Origin: Diphasiastrum complanatum
Lineage: Eukaryota > Streptophyta > Lycopodiopsida > Lycopodiales > Lycopodiaceae
Length of the DNA: 64,000 nt
Assembly: GCA_029204225.1 (NCBI GenBank)
Contig: CM055113.1
Span: 8,530,352-8,594,351 of the forward strand
Direction: 5' to 3'
In this document: in pieces, positions 23,818 to 33,613 of the stretch
How positions within the stretch are numbered: position 1 is the first letter of the stretch
How the letters are laid out: each line of letters opens with the position of its first letter
Made by a program: the position numbers and the translations under genes
The notes under the pieces: model-generated
Told to the model about the DNA's origin: nothing
The model's input: only the letters and a program-made list of their open reading frames with translations
Databases searched by the model: none

Positions 23818-24290
23818 TGCATATTTCCCCCTTTGAAAAGCGCTCCGAGGGGACTCACACCCTTGAAAATATGTGCAACTGGCGCTTGGAATCGGCGGGC
23901 TTCACTTCTCCTTTGTATTTTCAAGTGATGGTGCGCGAGCTTTCCAAATAGTCTAACTTCTTAATTGTAGCTCCAATTGAGGCGAACATGTTGGCACCAT
24001 GTTCATCTCAATTGGAGCTACGGTTAAGAAGTTAGACTATTTTAAAACGAAACCTGATATCGATTCAACGCGTGGATGGCCTGTTTAACCAGCCAAACAG
24101 CACATTTGCGCGTTGAACTGATATTAAGGTTTGGAAAGCTCTTGCACCATCACCTGGAAATACAAAGGAGAAGTGAATGAGCACACACTAGCGCAACTAC
24201 GCCTGCCGGTTCCAGATGCCAGTTGCACATTTTTCCAAGGGTGTGGGACCCCTCGAAGCGCTTTTCAAAGGGGAAAATGTGCAATATTAT
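23818..24290. mobile_element. Large foldback element with a second hairpin inserted in it
   Basis: The left arm (23818-23990) and right arm (about 23998-24290) are inverted copies. For example CCCTTTGAAAAGCGCTCCGA pairs with the complement of TCGAAGCGCTTTTCAAAGG. TTCACTTCTCCTTTGTATTT and AGCTCCAATTGAGGCGAACA also have their partners. The 7-bp loop is TTGGCAC. The right arm is interrupted at 24043-24130 by 88 bp that is itself an inverted repeat. The left arm lacks about 25 bp present in the right. There is no reading frame. Confidence 0.8.
24043..24130. mobile_element. Small hairpin element nested in the foldback arm
   Basis: The insertion lies between GTTAGACTAT and TTGGAAAG, which are contiguous in the opposite arm. 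Its own arms are ACCTGATATCGATTCAACGC and, on the minus strand, ACCTTAATATCAGTTCAACG. Because the opposite arm preserves the uninterrupted sequence, the insertion is younger than the outer element. Confidence 0.75.
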
Positions 24291-24479
24291 CACATTTGCT
24301 TATGGAAATTAAGGCTACATGTTAACCATATATGTTGGGCAGCAGGCAGTTCCGGAATCATAAAAAACGAGCATAGATGTTGCCTGAATTTTTCTCTCTT
24401 GTTAATCTTTCTCTATAGTCAAACTTCTTAAAGGGCCCATTTTGAGCCCATATTTCCCCTAATGCCACTCTTCCTTCGA

Positions 24480-24900
24480 TCGAGCCCACATGACTCTCTC
24501 ATCAACCGAACTGAGCCTTCATTCACTTCTCCTCCAGCCAAATAGCACGACTTCTACCTTAGTCGACCCATTTTCAACTCTTGCACCAGCCGAGCCCACC
24601 CACTCCACCCTCAGCCGACTAACTCAAGTCCAACTAACTAACTCCACCCGAACCAGTGCACTCATCCTTCAACCAAACCACCTCCGCTTCGCTATCAACA
24701 ATCATCCTTCAACCGAACCGAACCATAATTGTGTTCTCCAACATCCACATTGAGTCACCATTGCCTTCCCCAACAACCGAATCCCATGTCCACTCTTCAT
24801 CCACCAAGCCGAACCTTGACTCCTTCATCCACCGAGCCGAATCTGTGTTCAATCGAGCGCAACCGAACATCAACCGACCGAACACAAAACAACACATTTG
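24480..24900 (+). repeat. Cryptic ACCGA/AGCCGA-rich stretch
   Basis: Words of the type (A/G)CCGA(A/G) recur every 10-30 bp across 400 bp, without a fixed period. Open frames in several phases give Ser/Thr/Pro-rich products (24490-24753, 24656-25015, 24729-25019) that look like by-products of composition. I do not call a gene. Confidence 0.5.
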
Positions 24901-25389
24901 TCGGCTTCCTCGTAGTTGTGAAAGTCGTGAGTTCCAAAAGCCAAACTGTTGCTTTGTCAGTTTTCTTGCATTTATCACAAAATATCAAAGCGCTTTTTCA
25001 CACAAACATCAATGATTAGACCTTATGTTCGCAAAGCTCGCAAAGTATAAAATGTTTGTTCTGCACGAAATTTGAATAGAAAACTTTTGTGTGCGCAACC
25101 CTTGCAAAACTCGCAAGGCATAAATTTTTTTTTGCTCAGAGTTCAAAAAAAATAAAACAAAACAAAAAAAAACCTTACCAGATGGAACACCGTTACGATC
25201 CACATTCAACAAAAGAATACCCACCTGAAATGATGTCACCCACATCTAAGCAAATCTAACATAATAGGTCCTCCCAAATGAAATCCCAAATACAAGGACC
25301 TTCCACAAACCCATTCAAGAGATGGGAATCTAATGGAGTCGAATCTTCACGTGCCCGAGCCCATTTTAATGGTCTGAATTATCACATGC

Positions 25390-26620
25390 TAGAGCACACC
25401 TTAATGGGGCTTTCGCTGACCATGGAGCTCGTATTGAGAAAAGAACCCCAAAATTAGCTCTTCCTAAATACGACGGTAGTTCAGACCCTCAAAGATTCTT
25501 ACAAGTCTTTGAGAATGCATGCGAAGTTTATGGTGAGACATCCAACGACACTATGGTCCTACTCTTTTCAATGACCATGATTGACAAAGCACATGAATGG
25601 TTTTTTAACCTGGATCGTGAGGATAAAATAGAGTGGCCTATATTGAAAGATTTGTTTATCAAACGTTTCAAGCCATTTTTTTTTATAGAAAGTCTTTTTG
25701 TCAAATTGAGTAACATCAAGATGGCAGAAGACGAAAAGGTACGCGACTATATAGAGCGTTTTAAGCGCTTAGAAAGTCAAGTACACAATCATAATTTGGA
25801 GGACTTCCAAGATGGACTAAATAGAGTGTTTCAAGCGCTTAAAAAGTCAAGTACACAAATAGCCCACTAACAAGATGCTTATAATCTGGTTCTTACTAGG
25901 ACTTCCAAGATGGATTAGACACGAGCTTAGATCTAATGATGAATATGAGAGCTTAAAGCTAGCTATGTCTTGACGCCATCAGGAAGGAAGATGAAGGATC
26001 AGATATTTACGATTCTAGGGAAAGGAGAGCCCATTGTGTTGTCCATGAATTGAAGCCAACCGGGGATACCCGAGATTAGCTTTGGATTTCATAGATGGAG
26101 TTGCTTAACAAGCATTATCACCTGCAAATGGAGATACTCACTAAGGAGTTTTGAGATACTTTGAAGTCTGTCCAAAGTAATATGCATGGTCAGATACCCA
26201 CTAGACAGGTATATCATAGATGCAGACACATTTGGTGCCCACATTGCAAGGCTACGCATTCTACTAATGATTGTCTTTCATATCAGCCTATTCAATCAAA
26301 TTCCATACAACAATGTGAAGAACACACATACCAATCAGAATTTCTCTGCCTTATCAAGAAAATCATCCAGAAAATCTCGAAGTGCTAGCCATACAAGATG
26401 GCTATGTGATTGCACAAGGGCCAATGAACATTAGATGCTTCATCTGTGGTGAAGTAGACCACTTTATGGTTGATTGTAACATAAAAACAAAGTATCATAC
26501 ACAATGCCTCGACTGTGTTAGAAAACACAGTTTAAAAGACTGTTCGAAACAACCCAATATGATCCTACCTGTCCGCCACGTCCGTTATGAATCCGGTTAG
26601 GATCCTAACGTCAGCATAAC
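25390..26620 (+). pseudogene. Gypsy-type gag relic with several zinc knuckles
   Basis: 25461-25870 encodes a retrotransposon Gag domain: 'LPKYDGSSDPQRFLQVFENA', 'DKAHEWFFNLDR', 'FIKRFKPFFF' and 'DEKVRDYIERFKRLESQV'. Downstream there is a CX2CX3HX4C motif at about 26236-26276 ('CPHCKATHSTNDC'), a CX2CX4HX4C at 26440-26480 ('CFICGEVDHFMVDC') and another, 'CLDCVRKHSLKDC', at 26500-26545. Frames change and stops occur between them. No protease or RT follows. The sequence GTTTCAAGCGCTTAAAAAGTCAAGTACACA repeats a slightly different stretch about 70 bp before. Confidence 0.7.
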
Positions 26621-26841
26621 ACAAGCCCCATAGCAACAAACCACAAAATCTATTGCTCAAAAGTTCCTTGAAAACTTCCACATTACCATGAGATTAACCA
26701 GATCAATAGTGGAACGGAGACGTTATTACAAGGTATGAAATGAGTTATTGCAGGAAGAAAAGAGAACTAGATATTCTGTCATCTGCTACAATTTTCAACC
26801 AAGAGCAACCTTCCCAGGGAATTGAAATTTTCTCTGCACTT

Positions 26842-27780
26842 CTATCTATGTACAAGGTCTAGCAAATCTCTATAAGTGTAAACGAAATCTGAAGTGAATG
26901 GACTTCTAGCATGCTTGCTGATAATATAGCTTTCACATGGAAAATCAGATTTGCTAATAATAGGAAGATCTTGCACTAAGTTCTGATTTGACATTTGTTG
27001 AGTACTCTTCAAATTTAAATGGCCTAGTCTGAAATGCCACAACATATGATTTGATTCACAAGCATAAATCAGAGCTTGACTGACTTAATTTGTAAAGGTA
27101 GCCACATCTTCTACCATAATCTAGGACTTTCCTAGACTTGTCAAGAATAGTGCAGCCCTCTGTATCGAATTCTAGCCTACGACCAAAATCAGTGATTCTG
27201 CTTATAGAAAGCATATTCTTTGTAAGGCTTGAAATATATAGGACATTGGACAGCAACTTAATAGCACCTCTCTAAAATTTGACCCTTACTATCCCTTCAC
27301 CTTCAATGGAATGTGTTGAGTTATCTCCAAGCTGCACAACTCCAGTTTAGGTGAAAGGCTTGTAGTTTTGAAACCAATCCCGATGATCGGTCACGTGCTG
27401 AGTTGCTCCAGAGTCTAGGTACCAGGAATTGATATCTTGGAAATTTCCGAGCCTGGTCATAAAGGCAGCTTCATCCTCCTCTTCATGTTGGATCGAGTTA
27501 CTATATGTCCATACAAGAGGCATCATACAAGACTAGCATTGCCTCACTTGAACTTTGAGATATAGAAATCTCAATAAAGCAAGATGGTACATCAAATAAT
27601 GGAGGAGAAGAAAAAGTGAATATTTTGGAGTAGATACCACCTGAAAATTGCTCCTGTTTTATATGAATTGTGAGCCACATAGACTCGGCCTTGCCTCTTG
27701 AAGATCTCCATGAAATCATGTGGTGAGAAGACTCCTCCTCAAGCCTTGGCAAATCTCCATTATGTACTTGGATTTTTAGT
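26842..27780 (-). pseudogene. Copia protease and GAG-pre-integrase fragment
   Basis: The minus strand near 27420 reads 'WYLDSGATQHVTDH', the copia protease active site block. 'LSNVLYISSLTKNMLSISRI' (27256-27150) and 'MLWHFRLGHLNLKSTQQMSN' (27045 down) form the GAG-pre-integrase domain. It is interrupted by stops. The gag part upstream (27501-27752) is barely readable and the integrase downstream is missing. Confidence 0.82.
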
Positions 27781-27799
27781 GAATATGAGAAGAAGGCAT

Positions 27800-28920
27800 T
27801 TTCTTTACCAATGCTTCAAAGCATTGTTGAGGAATCGTATGTGCCAAAGCCGAACATGTCATTGATCAGACACACATATGATTTTCATGATTATGTTAAG
27901 GCGTCCAATGAAACATAGCGATGCGTAGCTAATATTAATAATATTAGCTTTCAGCACCAGTTTAAAATCGAATGTAACGAATCAGACATTATACTATTAT
28001 AGGGAAAACTATTTTTAAATTCAGTTTCATGGCTGCCTCTTGAAGGAGTTCGATTTTTGCTTAACATTCCATCGACTGAAATCAAGCTTGTTGTGTTGTC
28101 TCCCTTGAAGTCCATGCTAGAAGAACAAAAGGCGCAAAGATAACATCGTGAGATTGATCCATTTGCCTCATTAAATTTTTTGGAATCAAGTATTCAAGCA
28201 GCTTATTATTTATTTTGATGAGTTTGATCAGCATTGGTGGATAGACTTTTTCGAGGAACAAAAAATCAGTCTGCTCAATCTCAAACATGCATCAACAATT
28301 GAAGAACTTCATTGGCCTCATTGATTGGGAACTTCAACTACAATTGTCGAACCTTCAAATCTTCCTCAAGATAATGATTTCTTGCAACTTGTGCAAGATG
28401 AGAAACGTGAAATTTATGTGGGTTCAAGGAAGAATAGGCAAAGTGTAAAAGCTACAAAAATGAAATGGCGTGGTGATTTGAATGAAATCCAAATTGGAAG
28501 CCTTGTTGCACTTCTAGCTTCAGAAAACAATGAAGGACATCCATTTTGGATTGCTTGAGTACTTGGTTTCATTCAAAAATAGCAATCAGACAAAAGTACT
28601 ATGTGTCCATTGGTTGCGCACCACTTCAACAAATGCTTTTTTGGGAAGGTATGAACTCGAAATGTTGCAAGTAGATCCAAAGGGCAAGAGAAAGAGATTG
28701 CCAAAAGTACTACGTGTCCATTGGTTGCGCACCATTTCAACGAATGCTTTTCTGGGAAGGTACGAACTCGAAATGTTGCAAGTAGATTCAAAGGGTAAGA
28801 GAAAGAGATTGCCAAAAAATCAACCAAGAGTCGACGATTTGAATTTACAGGATGTAGATGTTTTGGCATTTAATTTTGAGTTAACAATGACCAATCATCT
28901 ATGAAAGTCAACTATATCTA
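27800..28920 (+). pseudogene. Coding-like relic with a 111-bp in-frame duplication, unrecognised
   Basis: The plus strand gives a broken but protein-like series: 'RHTYDFHDYVKASNET' near 27860, 'WWIDFFEEQKISLLNLKHAS' near 28240-28300, 'GSLVALLASENNEGHPFWIA' at about 28497-28556, then, after a frameshift, 'VHWLRTTSTNAFLGRYELEM'. The 'PFWxAxVL...VHW...GxY' pattern resembles a C-terminal module of uncharacterised transposon-like proteins. It could be the far end of the gene at 21.6 kb, separated by later insertions. That link is inference. The sequence 28592-28702 is repeated at 28703-28813. Confidence 0.35.
28592..28813 (+). repeat. 111-bp tandem duplication, in frame
   Basis: Two copies of 111 bp (37 codons) differ by only a few bases. 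Both begin AAAAGTACTA(T/C)GTGTCCA and end at AAAGAGATTGCC. Confidence 0.95.
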
Positions 28921-29035
28921 TATTAAAAGAACGACTTGGATTAATGGAAAAACCATCATCCTCTACTGCCGCATTTCCGATCCACACCTGCTCACCACTT
29001 CCATAACAAGTATCGATTTTCTCTGATTTCTGACA

Positions 29036-29455
29036 TGGTATCAGAGCGGGTGGCTCAGTAATCTACAATTTTCATTGCGAATTCAGTCTCGTTTCAACCG
29101 AGATCTCATATCAACAACTGCACAGCCAACAATAATCTGCTATTGTTGTTTCTACCAACAATATTGATACTATACCATAATGGATTCTACTTCTAGCTCT
29201 TCTCTGATTGACAAACTCAATGTCTTTAATGGCTTAGATATGTTTCCAAATAATTTTGAAAAAAAGTGGTTTTGTCATCAAATGTATACTCATGAATCTA
29301 GTAAGAGCAAGAATGAGTTTGTTATTCATAATGTGAAGAAACATGTTTTTACATGTTGTGAGGCAATTTGTAAACTTCTCTTGAATTTAAGTGAATCATC
29401 CATGAAGGACACTTATATCCTTGAGCAAGTAGTAGCCTCAATAAGATCAAAATAG
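29036..29455 (+). pseudogene. Primer-binding site and gag-like start of a copia element
   Basis: TGGTATCAGAGC at 29036-29047 is an exact copia-type primer-binding site. It is preceded by CTGACA, a plausible LTR end. An ATG at 29180 opens 91 codons ('MDSTSSSSLIDKLNVFNGLD') at the usual gag position, though the product matches Gag only weakly. No pol follows. The LTR start upstream could not be placed. Confidence 0.5.
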
Positions 29456-31139
29456 TTTTTGATTTCAAGATTAGATCTATCATGCAAAAAGTTACTAGTC
29501 AAGCTAGTATGCAAAATCTTGGTTATCAACACTTTTGCCTATCTTGTGATCTTGATCTCTATGATTATCATGAGGCATGAAGGCCTCAGATCAACAAAGT
29601 GGATCCTACAAGCCCAAGATCAACTTCAAGCATAGAGGGAACAAAAGGAAATGGTGGCACATTGGTGGAATGCTCATCAAAGGAGTTGGCAATTGATTTC
29701 TACCAAAGAAATCCTATCTAAATGGATTTTGTGAATTTGCTGCTATGAAGGATCCCTTGGCTGGTCTTCACATAACACTTACACCAAGGATCCACTCAAC
29801 AAGTTTCACCATTTGATCTAGTATCTCATGAAGCTAGTTTTTGAGAAGTGTGAAAAATTGGCAAAATCTAGCTTGAATATTTTATATTTTCTTGTTAGTA
29901 TGAAAATCTCACACGTGTGGAACAAGTTCCCATGTGTGGAAAGTAGTCATAATCATGTTAGATCTATGTTGAGTCAGGGGTACTTGAACTTTTGTAAACA
30001 TTTATCCACATGTTAATTGGAGATAGGGCCAATATTAGCATTACAAAATACCTAGGCAAGCGCACATGTCAAGTCATGATTAGGCCAAAAATAGAGTGTG
30101 ATGTGGCTCAAGCTTAGGCTCAAGCTAGGTTAGGCTTATTACATTTGTCAAGATGAAGCTGGATCTGTAACACTTATGTGTTAGCATGAGAACTAGTGAC
30201 CAATCAAAAAGCTAAAACTCCATCAAATTGGTCCAATCAAGTTTGAGAGCTAAAATCTGATCTTGTAAAAAGTTAATAATATCCATATAAATTGATGTTT
30301 CCGATTGGATACGCAAGAAAAGAAGAGAGGTCCAATCATGTTTCACTCCCCTCTACCTCGAGTTTCTGCATATAGAAGCAATAATCCATTTTTGATTGAG
30401 TTTTTTAGAGTTAATGAGATTTTTTACATTTTGAATCAGATTGGCTTTCTCTCTCTACCCGAGTTCTTGATGTTGGTCTCTCTCTACCCAAGAACAAGAC
30501 TTTTCCACACTTAGTTTTTTCAAGTACAAGTCTCCACATGTGAATGTACGTTGATCAACAATAATTCAATTGCTTTTCCAACATGATTATGTGAGTGAAA
30601 TACTTACACAATGTAAAAATCAACATGCCAGTTTTCAAATTGTATTTTGCAAAGTGTGTGTCGTATATGTTCTTTTTTTTTTTTTCGTTTTTGTGTTGCT
30701 TCGCACATCTTGAGACATTTGTGTTGTCTTTTGAGACTTATCTTGCAGCAAAATTTATCATGGTGTGTTACACTAAAGCAATGAAGAATGGCTTAATGCA
30801 TAGTTCGTTGGATTTGCTTCATAGTAGATCTTTCACCAATCTGAAACAATCTACTTCTTATTTAATAAGCAATCAATGTAATATAAATAGATTGATGTGT
30901 CATGGGCTTAGATAGTTACATTAATGATCTATCATGTTTTAGCTACTTCTTGTTAATGATAACAAAATTTCAATGATTTGTTGTAAATTGTAACATTCTA
31001 GATACTTGTGCCTAATTGTCAAGTCGTACAAAAAAAACTATTGACATAAATTGTAAAACATTGTAGGGAGCCACACACAAGGTGCGCGTCACTGAGGCTG
31101 CACTTGCAACTTAAGGAATATCATTTGGTACGCAGGCGA
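29456..31139. other. No supported feature
   Basis: AT-rich sequence with small chance frames (29828-30016, 30305-30514, 30595-30915). A T12 run lies at about 30674. Gag-like remnants of the element above may extend to about 29700, but nothing can be assigned. Confidence 0.5.
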
Positions 31140-31345
31140 AGAAAAAGGATTTGAGCTACACCACTATAGTGATGCAAGCTGGGCAAGCTGCAAAGATGAC
31201 AGCAAGTCCATTACTGGAGGATGTACAATAGCGTGCGGAGCTGCAATCAGCTAGATATGCAAAAAGCAGACCTAGGTGGCTCAATCCTCTTGCGAAGCTG
31301 AATATGTTGCAGCTTCAAAGGTGGCGACAAGATGAATCAAATAAA
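31140..31345 (+). pseudogene. Copia RNase H scrap
   Basis: It reads 'GFELHHYSDASWASCKDDSK' and 'VAQSSCEAEYVAASKVATR' with a stop in between. The sequence is close to the RNase H of the copia at 18.7-18.9 kb, so it is an isolated piece of the same family. Confidence 0.8.
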
Positions 31346-32316
31346 TGATTGAAAATGGACATTGGATACAAACATATATTATCATACATGTTTTGCAAGA
31401 ACTTTGATATCACTATAATACATTTCTTCACAATTTGTCGTTATGTATTGAATGGCAACAGGCTAAAAGAATTATTTTTATATATAGGTGTAAAGAGCTT
31501 GGGTTTAGGGTTTTTAGATGATTAACCCTAGGGAAAAAATAGTGTATTGTCTGACATCCAATAACAAAACACTCCCATATTTCATAGCCTAGAGAATTTC
31601 TTTTAGATAGTACATAAACTAGATGAAAATCTCCAAAAGAAATAGACTAGCAAAATGTCAAAAACCCATTTGGCATTTCATATGTAAGTTTAAAATGAAA
31701 ACCTAATGTATAATTTACATATGAGCCAAAAAAATTTCGAAGCTCGGTCATGGGAAGCAAGGTAGAGAATCACATACACTATAGGCCTATAAGATTATTT
31801 GGTCTTAGACTATATCAAATTTGGTTAACTTTGCTCTGTCAAATTATTGGAAGGGCCAATTCACAATATGTGGATATGATTATTAGACCTAGAATCAATA
31901 GATAACATGTAGTGTCATTAGAATTTAGAAAAGGTGGGCTCATGTGTGAAAGTACTGATGGACAAAACATGTTATTCAACAAGTGTCAATTGGGCTGGTT
32001 ATACCAATTGGGCTTTTGCATTTGTCCCAGAAGTGAATCTTGAAACAAATGGGACTTCTTGATAAAGCTGGCTGCAACAATACTCGTGAAGAAATCAAAT
32101 GAATACAAGTGCTACAAAAACCTAAATTGAAATGGGGGGAGGGATGGTGATTTAAGTGACTAGAGAATGTGAACAGTGATAGATAAAATGTGCTTTAAAG
32201 AATTCTCTTGGTCCACATGTAGTTAGGGTTTTGACCAGCGATAGTCAACGAAATTCCATTGATGGACACGTGTGTTTTACTATATCCCATAATGCATATT
32301 CTGCTGAAACTGAAAG

Positions 32317-32353
<37 letters not shown>

Positions 32354-32509
32354 TGGCTGTTTGTGCTTCTTGCAAAATGTGGGTAGATGCAACCTTCAGA
32401 ATGAAAAACATGAAAAGCTAAGTTTCTGTGAAATTAGGGTTTCGGGGAGGAAAAGTAGTGCTATAGTTATTAGTGTGTGGGGGGGAGGAAAAATAGCAAT
32501 ATAGTGACT
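31346..32509. other. Downstream flank of the AP endonuclease gene, no feature
   Basis: AT-rich intergenic sequence. It contains an (AT)n tract at 32320-32351 and no coding signal. Confidence 0.6.
32320..32351. repeat. (AT)n microsatellite
   Basis: About 16 AT dinucleotides in a row. Confidence 0.95.
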
Positions 32510-32523
32510 GGGGGGGGGGGGGG

Positions 32524-32588
<65 letters not shown>
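32510..32588. repeat. Compound (G)n(GT)n(GA)n microsatellite
   Basis: A run of 15 G, then GT and GA dinucleotides, marking the start of the far duplicated unit. Confidence 0.95.
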
Positions 32589-32590
<2 letters not shown>

Positions 32591-32910
32591 TCAAAAGTGC
32601 GCTCAGCAGCCTCTTGGCTAGGAGATGAGCCGTGTGAAAGTTCAGCAAAGACCAGGATTCCATCGGTAATATTTAATCTTAGAGGGAAAGTAGATCATTA
32701 CCTGGGAATCTGGCAGAAGTACTTGGAAAACTTGATTAGAGAGAGGAGACTACTCAAAATTGGCAATTCTAAAAAACCGAAGTGACTTCAATTTCAAACA
32801 TAAAATTGGGCAGATTATAATGAAATGCCAAGGCCCTCTTCATTCTGAGGAGTTTTTAAATTTCCTCTATTGAATCTGCTATCACCCACTTCAGACAGTA
32901 AACCAGGGCA

Positions 32911-33008
32911 ATTTGAATAATTCCATCATTACAGTCCTCAGGTTTGCCTTGCAAAATGGACTGACGGAAGTTCCATCATAATAGGACAATGATCACTGCC
33001 ATAGAATC
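32911..33008 (-). pseudogene. Dead duplicate of the AP endonuclease terminal exon
   Basis: The minus strand reads '[17 protein letters not shown]', like the real exon. The acceptor has become TTGAG|GG with one extra G, so splicing to the only AG would shift the frame. A TGA also comes early ('HFARQT' then stop). It lies downstream of the functional exon and is not needed. Confidence 0.8.
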
Positions 33009-33110
33009 CCTCAAGTGTCAGTTAGCACCTCGGGCACAAATATCTTTTCCCTACTACATTAGAAATAAATTGGTCAGAATGACAAAGCAGAAGAAAATAG
33101 TGATACAACC

Positions 33111-33122
33111 GTGAGTGAGTGA

Positions 33123-33198
<76 letters not shown>
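33111..33198. repeat. Compound (GAGT)n(GT)n(GA)n microsatellite
   Basis: GTGA tetranucleotides, then GT and GA dinucleotides, at the junction between the two duplicated units. Confidence 0.95.
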
Positions 33199-33200
<2 letters not shown>

Positions 33201-33515
33201 TACTGGACCACGTCTTGGCAAGTAGATGAGCCTTGAGAAATTTCAGCAATCACAAAAATTTCATTGTTAATAATTAATCTTGGAGCAAAAACATATCACT
33301 GCAGAGGGAATCTGGCAAAAAAACTTAGAAAACTTGATTAGGAAGATGAGACTACTTAGCATTGGCTAGTATATAAAAGAACGTGACTATGATTTCTACC
33401 ACAAAATTGGGCAAATCATGATGGACTGCCAATACCCTCTTAATATGAAGAGGTTTTGCAAAATTTCCTCTCTCAAATCTGGTATCGCCCACTTTAGACC
33501 GTAAAATAGGGCAAA

Positions 33516-33613
33516 TTAAATGATTCCATCGATACAGTCCTTAGGCTTGCCTTGAGAAAAGGAGACTGGTGAAAGCTCCATTGTAATAGGACAATGATCG
33601 CTCCCATAGAATC
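33516..33613 (-). CDS. APE1L: AP endonuclease terminal exon (SDHCP)
   Basis: The acceptor is CATGCAG|GA. It codes '[20 protein letters not shown]' and a short tail to TAA at 33516-33518. It carries the catalytic Asp-His pair and lies in the near copy of the tandem duplication. Confidence 0.93.

Noticed and set aside
24490-25015. Overlapping Ser/Thr/Pro-rich frames
   Set aside because: Several phases are open at once, which points to composition and not to a gene.
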